Notes: generated from the sequence alone by a model not told the origin. A DNA stretch of 64,000 nucleotides from Thermoanaerobacterium butyriciformans (GCF_017874545.1 NZ_JAGGLT010000007.1:33580-97579), one strand, 5' to 3'. Shown: positions 26,317-34,579, counted from the first letter of the stretch. Numbers and translations: made by a program.

Positions 26317-27894
26317 CTATGAGATATAATTTTGAGGATTTGAAAATTTATAGTGTATCTTAACTTTATTATTATTAAATATTTCTATAAAGTCAATAAG
26401 GTTTTCAACCATTTGCCTATTTAAATCCTGCATATCAATTATTGCTTTAATTTTTTCATACGCCTGTTGTATAAGTATCATCTTTATGTCCTTAGAATTT
26501 ATTTGTTTTTCAATCTCATTTAATTTATTTTGATAAGTATTCATTTCATTCTGAATCTCATCAGAAAGTATTTTAAACTGCTCATCATTAATTAAACCTT
26601 TTATCTTGTCGTAATACATCTGCTTAAAAGTATTTTGCAGCTCGGAAAATTTCTTTTTATATCCTTCATACATATTTTTCTGCTCCATATATTTTTCTTC
26701 AATCGAATCCTCGGCAATTCTTGCTAATTCACGATAATCGACGATTTCTTTAGCTATAGTCCTAAGGTCATCTAAAATTATTTGTTTTAACTTATCTTCC
26801 GGTATAGAATGCATTGTACAAGCTTTTGAACCGTATTTTCTAAAAGCACCGCATATAAGTTTCCAGCAAGGCTCCTTTCTATCCTTGTCATAAAAATACC
26901 CCATATACGATCCACAATCGCCGCATCTTGCTTTACCAGAAAAAAGATGTGTAATATGCCCCGGTCTGAATTTAAGCTCGGATCTTCTTTGTATTATATC
27001 CTGCACCTGCCAGAAAATATCTTCATCTATTATAGGCTCATGCATGTGTGTTTTTTTAATCCACTCTTCCTCAGGCACTTCTCTGACTTTTTTTACTTTG
27101 TACGATACCTTTTTTCTCTTATGCTGGACAACTGTCCCAATGTACACTTCATTCGTCAGTATTCTGTGAACAGCGTTGCTATTCCACATTTTAATCTTCT
27201 GGTTTGGATTATTAAAATTTTCTTTTGAACCTGCTGGAGTAGGGTAACCTTCATCAGTTAATATTTTAGCTATTTTCTGTTTGCCGAATCCTTCCATATA
27301 TAATAAAAAAATTCTCTTTACTGCCTGAGTTGTAATATCATTAGCTGGTATTAATTTGTTTTTATTATTAGGATCCTTTTTATAGCCATAAGGTGCCAGT
27401 GCACCTACATATAGACCTTCTTTCATTTTACTGATAAGGTTAAACCTTATTTTCTTTGATATATCTTTAGCATACATGTCATTAACAACATTTCTAAAAG
27501 GTATACTGTCATCATCACCTTTTAAAGTGTCCACCCCATCATTTAAAGCAATATATCTTATACCATACTCAGGAAATACCTTCTCTAAATATCTTCCCAT
27601 CTCGATATAATCTCTTCCAAGACGAGATAAATCTTTTGTTATAATGCAATTTATTAAGCCATTCTTAACATCATCAATCATTCTTTTAAAATCATCCCGC
27701 TCGAAGGTAGTTCCGCTTACGCCATCATCAATATAAACATCGACAAGATGCCAATTATTTTCGTATACAAATCTTGTTAGTTCTTTTTCCTGTGTTTGAA
27801 TACTTTCACTGTAACCTTTATTTAAATCTTCTTTTGAAAGTCTGCAGTACACTGCACAGTTCCAGGTTTTATTCAGTACGTTATCCTTGAGCAT
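26317..27894 (-). CDS. Large serine site-specific recombinase (integrase)
   Basis: 525 residues. N-terminal resolvase domain with the nucleophile serine in YCRLSKED, then DGVSGTTFERDDF and KDLSRLGRDYIEMG. Next come a recombinase domain, a zinc ribbon (CGDCGSYMGYF ... CGAFRKYGSKAC) and a coiled coil (residues about 380-480). This is the family that integrates and excises phages, conjugative elements and skin-type elements. Start ATG 27894 behind AAGGAGGTTACAG. Its 3' end touches a severed coding remnant, placing an attachment site within a few bases of 26317. Confidence 0.93.
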   Translation of the reverse strand: MLKDNVLNKTWNCAVYCRLSKEDLNKGYSESIQTQEKELTRFVYENNWHLVDVYIDDGVSGTTFERDDFKRMIDDVKNGLINCIITKDLSRLGRDYIEMGRYLEKVFPEYGIRYIALNDGVDTLKGDDDSIPFRNVVNDMYAKDISKKIRFNLISKMKEGLYVGALAPYGYKKDPNNKNKLIPANDITTQAVKRIFLLYMEGFGKQKIAKILTDEGYPTPAGSKENFNNPNQKIKMWNSNAVHRILTNEVYIGTVVQHKRKKVSYKVKKVREVPEEEWIKKTHMHEPIIDEDIFWQVQDIIQRRSELKFRPGHITHLFSGKARCGDCGSYMGYFYDKDRKEPCWKLICGAFRKYGSKACTMHSIPEDKLKQIILDDLRTIAKEIVDYRELARIAEDSIEEKYMEQKNMYEGYKKKFSELQNTFKQMYYDKIKGLINDEQFKILSDEIQNEMNTYQNKLNEIEKQINSKDIKMILIQQAYEKIKAIIDMQDLNRQMVENLIDFIEIFNNNKVKIHYKFSNPQNYIS

Positions 27895-27934
27895 CTGTAA
27901 CCTCCTTCATGGATAACCACCATAATATATTTTA

Positions 27935-28063
27935 TCACGAATTTACAGCTTGTTTAATAATTTGTTTTATTAAATCATCAAGTTTTTTACCCTTATCATT
28001 AAACTCACGCATAATAAGTATTTTATCATCGGACTTTTCATCTTTATCCTTCTTTTTATCCAT
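27935..28063 (-). CDS. Small charged protein upstream of the recombinase, possible directionality factor
   Basis: 42 codons from ATG 28063 with AGGGGGTTATAAAA before it. Lysine/aspartate-rich N-terminus (MDKKKDKDEKSDD), then a helix-forming DDLIKQIIKQAVNS tail. It lies 40 bases upstream of the recombinase on the same strand. Recombination directionality factors are often such small basic proteins, but nothing in the sequence proves it. Confidence 0.6.
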   Translation of the reverse strand: MDKKKDKDEKSDDKILIMREFNDKGKKLDDLIKQIIKQAVNS

Positions 28064-28260
28064 TTTTATAACCCCCTTGCATTTCATTTGTTATAAATAT
28101 ATGAGTTTATAGATTGTACACTTGCAAATATTTAAAATTATTACTTTATTGCTGATATCATTAATAAAATAATGTAAGTTTATGAAAAACAAAAGAGACC
28201 AATTCCTATGTCGGCTGCATATGAATAATCAAATTTTCATTTCCTTACATTTTAGATAAA

Positions 28261-28290
28261 AAAATAAAGCCTTCAAGGCTTTATTTTCCC
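28261..28290. terminator. Terminator after the first HTH-cassette gene
   Basis: AAATAAAGCC-TTCA-AGGCTTTATTTT; on the minus strand followed by seven T, 40 bases past the stop at 28331. Confidence 0.85.
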
Positions 28291-28330
28291 TTTAATTGTT
28301 TTTATTTTTTTAACGGTAAAAAATAAAGTG

Positions 28331-28849
28331 TTATTTACTTAATGCCTTCTCCTCCGTTTCACTCATCCATTTCTCATTCTCTATTTTCTGCGAATAAAGC
28401 CTGAATTCATTTAAAACTGTCTTATGCACACTTACAGATTTTGGCAAATCAGCCGGCTTTCGTCCAAAGTCTTCTACAAATACTATTCTTTCATTCTTTG
28501 GTTCATATTTGTAATGATTTATACAGCTTCTTACCAGTGCGTCATCGCTTAGCGTACTTTTCTTTGACATCGACATTGCGTTTTGCCTCTGTAGCTCCAT
28601 CATCCCTGCTATAAGGCCTTCCTCTTCTTCTCTTTCTTTCATCCTCTTTTGCTTCACATATTCACCCGTCTCCTTATTATGTCTAACTTTATTCTCCTTC
28701 TTCTTTCTCTCTTTCTCTTCTGCATATTCAGGAAACTGCTTCAATATCTTTGATACTGCTTGCTTTGTTACGCCAATTTCTCTCGCTATTTCTGTGCATG
28801 TCATTTTCTCTAAAAAGTACAATGCATAAACTTTATCTTTATCGCACAT
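28331..28849 (-). CDS. HTH DNA-binding protein, cassette copy A
   Basis: 172 residues. N-terminal helix-turn-helix (FLEKMTCTEIAREIGVTKQAVSKILK) resembling sigma region 4 or resolvase HTH, then a very charged helix (about residues 45-85) and a C-terminal domain with VFVEDFGRKPADLPKS. I do not recognise the family. It is close to identical over long stretches to the 171-residue gene at 32731-33246, so the region holds two copies. Start ATG 28849 after a GGGGGCC ribosome site. Confidence 0.75.
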   Translation of the reverse strand: MCDKDKVYALYFLEKMTCTEIAREIGVTKQAVSKILKQFPEYAEEKERKKKENKVRHNKETGEYVKQKRMKEREEEEGLIAGMMELQRQNAMSMSKKSTLSDDALVRSCINHYKYEPKNERIVFVEDFGRKPADLPKSVSVHKTVLNEFRLYSQKIENEKWMSETEEKALSK

Positions 28850-28978
28850 CTCATGGCCCCCTTTTTATTTTAGTTTCAAAAAAATTTTCCGATAATATAT
28901 GGTAGCCAAACAAGTCAGGAGTGTAAGAAATATAAAATTTGATCTTGGCATGATTTTAAGTATAAGAGGTGTTTTTAA

Positions 28979-29749
28979 ATGATAAACAAAGTAAAAAATT
29001 TTTTTAGCAAATATATAGAAGCTAATAAAATGCAATCTAAATTTATTCTCTTTTCAAAATGTCATCCACTATGCTTGTGTATAATGAGATATGTAGCCGT
29101 CATAATAGTTGTTCTAGCTTTTCTTAAAACTTTAATTATTTACATGATAACTAATCAGTTTCAAACAACAAATCTTCTATTATCATTATTTTTGTTCATC
29201 GCTTTTTTACTAATGTCAGTATTAATTGAAACTTGCTCGAAAAATCTAAACAAAGTTATAATCCAAAATAAAATTGGTAAAATCCTTGCTGAGTACTCAT
29301 CACTGGATTTAGCAATAGACCATTTATCTAGAATAATTTTTGAAAGTAGCACTAATAAGGACGTCTTAGAAAAAGAGATTGGCGCTTCTAATATGCCAAA
29401 TATAATAAATGGAACAATGCAGATTATAAGTTTTTTAGTTGGTTTTTTTGCTAATACACTTTCTGAAATATTTAGAATTTCAATTAATAAGGATATAGGT
29501 ACAGTTTTCCCAAATTTAAACACGTTTTACGAAAGTATTTTTATTTTCAGTGCGGTTTATGTTATTATATTGTTTACTCTCTATCTTTTAGCAGAAATAT
29601 TCAAATCATATAATTTATATTATATTCATATGTTTGACTATCAAATTAAATATGTTCAGTATACAAAAACCAAATTAATTGAGAAAAAAAATAAAAAAGC
29701 AAGAAATATTATCTATATCACCCATTTTAAAAGACAAAAAAATACATAA
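28979..29749 (+). CDS. Predicted membrane protein of unknown function
   Basis: 256 residues with about four transmembrane helices: two adjacent near residues 35-80, two near 145-215, and a basic C-tail. GAGGTGTTTTTAA stands before ATG 28979. The codons are very AT-rich. It sits inside the duplicated cassette region, between the HTH gene of copy A and its tiny ORFs; copy B lacks this insert. Convergent with the next gene. Confidence 0.65.
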   Translation: MINKVKNFFSKYIEANKMQSKFILFSKCHPLCLCIMRYVAVIIVVLAFLKTLIIYMITNQFQTTNLLLSLFLFIAFLLMSVLIETCSKNLNKVIIQNKIGKILAEYSSLDLAIDHLSRIIFESSTNKDVLEKEIGASNMPNIINGTMQIISFLVGFFANTLSEIFRISINKDIGTVFPNLNTFYESIFIFSAVYVIILFTLYLLAEIFKSYNLYYIHMFDYQIKYVQYTKTKLIEKKNKKARNIIYITHFKRQKNT

Positions 29750-29757
29750 TGAATTAT

Positions 29758-30033
29758 TTATATCAATAAACTATATGTAATCACGGCTAATAAAATAGAA
29801 GATAGAAATGATAGTAAAATATAAGATGGTGGTATAAAAAAATTTCTACCGATGAATAAAAAAGCAACAAAATTTATCTGCATTACTAAAAATGCAATAA
29901 TTGACGGTAATATTTTTATACCCGGAATTCCTTGAATAGCTACATAAAAAATTATATTCAGTATTAGAAAAGCAAATAAAGTAATTATAATTAATATGAT
30001 AGTTCCGGGTTCAAAACCTTTAAATTTTTTCAT
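29758..30033 (-). CDS. Small predicted membrane protein
   Basis: 91 residues with three predicted transmembrane helices after MKKFKGFEPG. Eight bases separate its stop from the convergent 28979-29749 gene, so the two probably arrived as one insert. No family recognised. Confidence 0.6.
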   Translation of the reverse strand: MKKFKGFEPGTIILIIITLFAFLILNIIFYVAIQGIPGIKILPSIIAFLVMQINFVAFLFIGRNFFIPPSYILLSFLSSILLAVITYSLLI

Positions 30034-30129
30034 TGAAAATCATCCCCTTCTAAAAATGAGTTATACACAATTTCACTTATGTTTAGTTGACTTTTTGCTA
30101 ACAACTTTTAGACATACTACGGCTATATA

Positions 30130-30258
30130 TTATGTCTTTATCATCAGTTTCCAGCCTTCGCCTACTTTTTCTATCCTTGTTGACGTCATTCTCATTAGCC
30201 TATCTGCTATCTTTATCAGCAGATCTTTATTTTTGATTGGCCTAAATTCTACCCACAT
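30130..30258 (-). CDS. Tiny conserved protein, cassette copy A (first ORF)
   Basis: 42 codons, starting MWVEFRPIKNKDLL and ending GEGWKLMIKT. It was found by comparing with the second copy at 33315-33443: most differences between copies are silent or conservative, which supports real coding. No ribosome site or family can be named with confidence. Confidence 0.65.
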   Translation of the reverse strand: MWVEFRPIKNKDLLIKIADRLMRMTSTRIEKVGEGWKLMIKT

Positions 30259-30314
30259 TATTATCTACCTTCCTTTCATCGTGCATCTCTTTTATTCTTG
30301 TATATATAGCTCAG

Positions 30315-30440
30315 CTAATGGCTATAAAACTCTTCTTCGTCTACTTCTTTATAGCCGATTATTTCTTCACTGTCTAGAGTAAAATCATCTGCCATAAGCC
30401 TTTCTCGCGTTATTGTAGCTCTCACGATTGCTACTTTCAT
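30315..30440 (-). CDS. Tiny conserved protein, cassette copy A (second ORF)
   Basis: 41 codons: MKVAIVRATITRERLMADDF, then an acidic tail rich in Glu/Asp ending EEEFYSH. Paralog at 33509-33622, where the tail is shorter. The basic head plus acidic tail is conserved between the copies. Unknown function; 56 bases upstream of the other tiny ORF on the same strand. Confidence 0.65.
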   Translation of the reverse strand: MKVAIVRATITRERLMADDFTLDSEEIIGYKEVDEEEFYSH

Positions 30441-30563
30441 ATAAGCATCTCTCCCATCATAAAATTTCCTTTCATTTTTCTTGTTTATAGAAGGATATTC
30501 AGACTTTGTGTCGAATTAATGATTTAAATTTAATATATTATTATATCTGCAAAGTGCAAAGTT

Positions 30564-30749
30564 TTATGGCAAAAAAATATCTTCAAAAGACTTATTTAGC
30601 ACCTTAGCAATTTTAAGCGCTATTGATAACGGCATTCTTCTATTGCCATTTTCTAATTGTGAATAGTAGCTTTCTGAAATATTAAGTTTTTTTGCCATAT
30701 ATAATTGCGTATACCCCATACTTTTTCGTATTTCTTTTAGTTTGTACAT
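30564..30749 (-). CDS. Short XRE-family repressor
   Basis: 61 residues, little more than an HTH (KEIRKSMGYTQLYMAKKLN ... YYSQLENGNRRMPL). Start ATG 30749 after AGGAGAGTATGT; the longer frame to 30809 lacks a ribosome site. Divergent from the XRE gene at 30904. The shared 155-base gap has three copies of one 16-base box, a cI/cro-like layout. Confidence 0.85.
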   Translation of the reverse strand: MYKLKEIRKSMGYTQLYMAKKLNISESYYSQLENGNRRMPLSIALKIAKVLNKSFEDIFLP

Positions 30750-30762
30750 ACATACTCTCCTA

Positions 30763-30872
30763 ACTTTGCAATTTGTCATCTTGATATTATTATAGATTTG
30801 TCTTTGCATTTTGTCAAGTTATAAATTATAATTTTTTATTTTGCAAAGTTTATTTGACTTTGCTATTTGTAA
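30763..30872. promoter_or_regulatory. Three-copy operator array between divergent XRE genes
   Basis: Direct copies ACTTTGCAATTTGTCA (30763-30778), TCTTTGCATTTTGTCA (30801-30816) and ACTTTGCTATTTGTAA (30857-30872). The third overlaps the plus-strand promoter below; the first lies 14 bases from the minus-strand start. A switch between the two repressors is inferred. Confidence 0.7.
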
Positions 30873-30881
30873 AGTTATAAT
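30854..30881 (+). promoter_or_regulatory. Sigma-A promoter for XRE gene of copy A
   Basis: TTGACT (30854-30859), 16-base spacer, TATAAT (30876-30881); the third operator copy covers the spacer. Confidence 0.8.
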
Positions 30882-30903
30882 AATATTTAGGTGGTGTAAT
30901 TGG

Positions 30904-31287
30904 ATGAGCTTTGGTAAAAGATTTAAGACACTCCGATTAGAGAAAAACTTAACACAAGCAGAATTAGCAAAGATACTTTCGATTGGAGAATCAACAATTT
31001 CATTCTATGAATCTGATAAACGTGAACCTGATTATGAAACCCTACAAAAAATAGCCGATTTCTTTGACGTATCGGTGGATTATTTATTGGGTAGAACAGA
31101 TAAGAGAAACATAGATGTATCAAATGACGTCGATGAAAGGCTTCACAAAGTCATGCAGGAATTAGGTCCCGATGTTCTTTTGGCATTTTATGATCTTCCA
31201 AATATGACTGATGAAGAGAAAGAAAATGTTATTACTCTGCTTGAAGTCATAAAAGCAAAAAGAGAGAAGAAAAAGAAAAAAGAATAA
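30904..31287 (+). CDS. XRE-family repressor, cassette copy A
   Basis: 127 residues from ATG 30904 (MSFGKRFK) with AGGTGGTG upstream. N-terminal HTH (TQAELAKILSIGESTISFYES) then a linker and a C-terminal helical domain with Lys-rich tail. From LQKIADFFDVSVDYLLGRTD to the end it is nearly identical, in DNA as well, to the XRE gene at 34004-34390, while the HTH halves differ strongly. Such proteins keep integrative elements silent and are cut by ImmA-type proteases. Confidence 0.88.
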   Translation: MSFGKRFKTLRLEKNLTQAELAKILSIGESTISFYESDKREPDYETLQKIADFFDVSVDYLLGRTDKRNIDVSNDVDERLHKVMQELGPDVLLAFYDLPNMTDEEKENVITLLEVIKAKREKKKKKE

Positions 31288-31336
31288 TAAAGGGGGAAAA
31301 TTAAGATAATCATGAATATAAAATATATAAGTCCTT

Positions 31337-32080
31337 TTGTCGACAATCAAGTTAATTGTTCGATATATAATTGGTAAAAATGCAGGTAAAATAATTGAAA
31401 ATCGCATTAAAAAATCAGAAAAGTCAATAAAAATTTTATCGCCTTATGTTAGTCCATCACTTATTGATTTGTTATTAGAAAAAAAAGAAACTGTGAAAGA
31501 TATAAAATTAATTTCCTCTGCTAAAATTGACGATTTTCGGTATCCCAAAAACTCCATTTTATTAAGAAAATTAATTTTGCAAAATCGTAATACTGATGAA
31601 GATGCCATAAACAAACGCAAAAGCTTATATAATTTTACTGTTTATTTAACCTTAATACTTATTATTTATACTTTGATTTCTATTGTGCTTTTAGCAACAA
31701 AAAATATTAATCTTTTTACTTTAACACCATATGTTTATATGATTTCTGTGATCTTAATATTATTTCTAAGAAAAAAAATATTATCTATTAGAACCTATAC
31801 CTATAGTTATACTACTCCTTTTTTTATAAAATTTATAAATGATGATGAACTTTTTTTGCATTATAAACTTTATATAATCGACAATTCATATGCTTTTTTA
31901 GGCTCCTTAAATTTTACAAGAAAAGGACTTTTTGATAATTATGAATCATGTATAACTATAAAAGATGAAAAAGTTGTGAAAAAACTCTCTGATTATTTCG
32001 ATTATATAACAAATATATCATGCAGACAAGTTGATATATCATTGTGGGGACGTATAATTCACGGTGAGCCTATAAACTAG
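31337..32080 (+). CDS. Phospholipase D-like (HKD) membrane protein, N-terminus uncertain
   Basis: 247 codons. One HKD motif, HYKLYIID-x6-GSLN, near residue 177, and an N-terminal half with IKILSPYVSPSLIDLL, the usual opening strand of PLD-like domains. Two transmembrane helices (about residues 99-145) are inserted between. The only in-frame start is TTG 31337 without a ribosome site. A better start, ATG 31312, reads MNIKYISPFVDNQVN in another frame and stops after 22 codons, so a frameshift may separate the true N-terminus. Related PLD-like proteins act as nucleases or lipases, some in phage exclusion. Confidence 0.65.
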   Translation: MSTIKLIVRYIIGKNAGKIIENRIKKSEKSIKILSPYVSPSLIDLLLEKKETVKDIKLISSAKIDDFRYPKNSILLRKLILQNRNTDEDAINKRKSLYNFTVYLTLILIIYTLISIVLLATKNINLFTLTPYVYMISVILILFLRKKILSIRTYTYSYTTPFFIKFINDDELFLHYKLYIIDNSYAFLGSLNFTRKGLFDNYESCITIKDEKVVKKLSDYFDYITNISCRQVDISLWGRIIHGEPIN

Positions 32081-32227
32081 ATATTATTTTATTAAGAAAC
32101 GATTTTTATATTAAAACAGAATTAAAAGTTGCATAATAGCAAGAAACATCAATGATAATTAAAAGGAAGCCTCATCTATACGATGAGAAGCCTTCGCTAT
32201 TCATAAAAAACATTGAAAAAGCTGAGA

Positions 32228-32632
32228 CTATCTATTTCCCAGCTTTTTGCTTAATTCTACTATTTTATTATCATGATACAATGTTTTAATTGTCATGTTA
32301 TTCACATCTATTTGAATTCTGTCGATCTTTTCATTTATTTTGTCAATTTTTTCATGCATAACCTGCCTGTCATCAAATAAAGCTCTTATTTTGTCGGTTA
32401 TCTCACTGTCAATTTTGGTACCAAGTTTTTTTATTTCTTCCTTTGCGGTATATATTTCCGACTTTAAATCAGTTATTGCTTCCCTTGCAGTATATACTTC
32501 TGTCTTTAAATCAGCCATTTCTTCCTTTACAGTATATACTTCCGACTTTAAATCAATTATTGCTTCATTTAAGTTTCCCATGTTGTCGCTAATTTTTTCT
32601 AATAAAAAAAGAATTTTCTCTTCATCCATCAA
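32228..32632 (-). CDS. Coiled-coil protein with internal repeats
   Basis: 134 residues. A repeat DLKSEVYT/DLKTEVYT/DLKSEIYT occurs three times at 14-residue steps (about residues 27-70), followed by another coiled coil with KIDKINEKIDRIQID. The whole protein is predicted rod-like helix. No catalytic motif or membrane span. Similar proteins are common in phages and integrative elements with unknown jobs. Confidence 0.7.
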   Translation of the reverse strand: MMDEEKILFLLEKISDNMGNLNEAIIDLKSEVYTVKEEMADLKTEVYTAREAITDLKSEIYTAKEEIKKLGTKIDSEITDKIRALFDDRQVMHEKIDKINEKIDRIQIDVNNMTIKTLYHDNKIVELSKKLGNR

Positions 32633-32730
32633 TAAAAACCCTCACTTTTTTAGTTCGGAGATTTCTTTCTATGAATTTATTTTAAAGCATAAAATTTGAA
32701 AATTCAATAGTATTTAAGACTTATTTTAGT

Positions 32731-33246
32731 CTATCTTAAAGCTCTCTTTTCTGTCATGCTCATCCATTTCTCATCCTCTATGTTTTGCATATACTCATAA
32801 GATCCATTTAAGATCTTTTTATGTACTTTTATTGCTTTTGGCAAATCAGCAGGCTTACGTCCAAAGTCTTCTATAAATACTATTCTTTCATTCTTTGGCT
32901 CATATCTGTAATGATTTATACAGCTTTTTACCAGTGCATCATCGCTTAGCGTCCTTTTCTTTGACATTGACACTGCATTCTGTCTCTGTAGCTCCATCAT
33001 CCCTGCTATAAGGCCTTCCTCTTCTTCTCTTTCTTTCATCCTCTTTTGCTTAACATATTCTCCTGTCTCTTTATTATGCCTAACTTTATTCTCCTGCTTC
33101 TTTCGCTCTTTTTCTTCTGCATATTCAGGAAACTGCTTCAATATCTTCGATACTGCTTGCTTTGTTACGCCAACTTCTTTAGCTATCTCTGTGCATGTCA
33201 TTTTCTCTAAAAAGTACAATGCATAAACTTTATCTTTATCACACAT
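32731..33246 (-). CDS. HTH DNA-binding protein, cassette copy B
   Basis: 171 residues, paralog of the gene at 28331-28849: same N-terminal HTH (EVGVTKQAVSKILKQFPEYAEE), charged middle and C-terminal FIEDFGRKPADLPK; differences cluster in the last 25 residues. It lies directly upstream in order of the two tiny ORFs of copy B, with no membrane-protein insert between, so this copy probably shows the original arrangement. Confidence 0.75.
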   Translation of the reverse strand: MCDKDKVYALYFLEKMTCTEIAKEVGVTKQAVSKILKQFPEYAEEKERKKQENKVRHNKETGEYVKQKRMKEREEEEGLIAGMMELQRQNAVSMSKKRTLSDDALVKSCINHYRYEPKNERIVFIEDFGRKPADLPKAIKVHKKILNGSYEYMQNIEDEKWMSMTEKRALR

Positions 33247-33314
33247 CTAATAATCCCTCTTTTCATTTAAGTTGACTTTTTGCTAACAATTTTTGGACAT
33301 ACTACGGCTATATA

Positions 33315-33443
33315 TTAAGTTTTTATCATCAGTTTCCAACCTTCGCCTACTTTTTCTATCCTTGTTGGCGTTATTCTCATAAGTCCATCTGCTATTCTTA
33401 TTAACAGATCTTTATTCTTGATTGGCCTGAATTCCACCCACAT
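33315..33443 (-). CDS. Tiny conserved protein, cassette copy B (first ORF)
   Basis: 42 codons, MWVEFRPIKNKDLLIRIADG ... GEGWKLMIKT, same length as its copy at 30130-30258. Only a few residues differ (for example KIADR to RIADG), which supports coding under constraint. Confidence 0.65.
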   Translation of the reverse strand: MWVEFRPIKNKDLLIRIADGLMRITPTRIEKVGEGWKLMIKT

Positions 33444-33508
33444 TATTCTCTACCTGCCCTTCTTCATACATCTTTTTAATTCTTTTATACAATAGCTCAG
33501 CTAACGAT

Positions 33509-33622
33509 CTACTCTTCTTCGTCTACTTCTTCATAGTCGATTATTTCTTCACTGTCAGGTACAAAATTATCTGCCATAAGCTTTTCTCGCGTTATTGTAG
33601 CTCTTACAATCGCTACTTTCAT
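33509..33622 (-). CDS. Tiny conserved protein, cassette copy B (second ORF)
   Basis: 37 codons: MKVAIVRATITREKLMADNF, acidic tail ending DYEEVDEEE. It is four residues shorter than its copy at 30315-30440 because of an earlier stop. Unknown function. Confidence 0.65.
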   Translation of the reverse strand: MKVAIVRATITREKLMADNFVPDSEEIIDYEEVDEEE

Positions 33623-33709
33623 GAGAATGCCGCTCTTTTTCTTTAAATTTAAAAAATCAGAACACAATTAAATTATTTTGTATTCAATATGAGTTTTAAT
33701 AATATTTTA

Positions 33710-33974
33710 GAACTATTTGTTCGGTTATCAGCAAAAGTTTTATTACTTGTAATAAAAAGTTAATAAACAATTTTAGTCATAGTTTTTATAGAATAATTTA
33801 TTGCATGTGATTTGGATTATATAATTTTGTTTATTATAAATTATCATTCCTCCCAATTTCTCCTCTACTTATTCAGAACATTTTGTTCTATATCTAATTG
33901 TATTATATCGAACATATAGTTCTATGTCAAGAACTTTTTGTTCGTATTAGCAAAGAGAATCGAACATTATGTTA
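33710..33974. promoter_or_regulatory. Five-copy GAAC-N5-GTTC operator array before the copy B repressor
   Basis: GAAC-N5-GTTC occurs at 33710-33722, 33876-33888, 33910-33922 and 33931-33943, and with a final A in place of C at 33962-33974. Steps within the cluster are 34, 21 and 31 bases, near whole helical turns, and the last copy overlaps the -10 box TATAAT (33973-33978). It differs from the Bacillus LexA/DinR box, which has a four-base gap. The rest of the 33623-34003 gap is AT-rich with no gene that I can see. Confidence 0.75.
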
Positions 33975-34003
33975 TAATAGAATTTAAGAATAAAGAGTGG
34001 TGA

Positions 34004-34390
34004 ATGCATATGTTTGGCAAAAGAATAAAAGAATTAAGAAAAAAGAAAGGATTAACGCAAAAATCTTTAGCATCATATTTAGGCATCTCAGATAGAGCAA
34101 TAGGTTACTACGAAAATGAACAACGAACTCCTCCTCCAGACATACTTCAAAAAATAGCCGACTTCTTCGACGTATCGGTAGATTATCTATTGGGTAGAAC
34201 AGATAAGAGAAACATAGATGTATCAAATGACGTCGATGAAAGGCTTCACAAAGTCATGCAGGAATTAGGTCCCGATGTTCTTTTGGCATTTTATGATCTT
34301 CCTAATATGACTGATGAAGAAAAAGAAAATGTTATTACTCTGCTTGAAGTCATAAAAGCAAAAAGAGAAAAGCAAAAGAAAAAAGGATAA
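34004..34390 (+). CDS. XRE-family repressor, cassette copy B
   Basis: 128 residues from ATG 34004 (34010 is an alternative). HTH TQKSLASYLGISDRAIGYYEN, then the same C-terminal half as the 30904-31287 repressor with only a handful of base changes. The five-copy operator lies before it and an ImmA/IrrE-type peptidase gene follows 1 kb on, the pairing used by ICEBs1 and many phages to relieve repression. Confidence 0.9.
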   Translation: MHMFGKRIKELRKKKGLTQKSLASYLGISDRAIGYYENEQRTPPPDILQKIADFFDVSVDYLLGRTDKRNIDVSNDVDERLHKVMQELGPDVLLAFYDLPNMTDEEKENVITLLEVIKAKREKQKKKG

Positions 34391-34425
34391 AAATTTGGCA
34401 TTATTTTTTAAAAGGAAGTGATACA

Positions 34426-34497
34426 AATAAAGCCATTTGTTAATAATCAACAAAAGTTTTATCCTCTTATATTAACTATAATTAATAGATTTATTTA
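34426..34497 (+). pseudogene. Remnant resembling the 5' end of the PLD-like gene
   Basis: After AGGAAGTGATACAA comes a 23-codon frame, IKPFVNNQQKFYPL, ending TAG. It resembles SPFVDNQVN, which follows the copy A repressor at 31312 in the same place, so copy B seems to have lost the rest of that gene. Confidence 0.4.
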
Positions 34498-34579
34498 GTG
34501 GCAAAATAAAAAAGTTTAGATATAAAATTCATTTTCTTTTGCTAAAGTAAAAGATTTATATAACCCTCAAAATTCCTTA

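Noticed and set aside
26317..26330. tRNA gene as attachment site of the element
   Set aside because: No tRNA-like cloverleaf is visible near the recombinase, and serine recombinases rarely use tRNA genes.
28939..28966. Promoter TTGATC-N16-TATAAG for the 28979 membrane gene
   Set aside because: It would start the transcript inside or after the ribosome site, so it is probably a chance match.
33876..33943. LexA (SOS) boxes before the copy B repressor
   Set aside because: The GAAC and GTTC halves are five bases apart, not four as in the Firmicute LexA box, and the array precedes an XRE gene.
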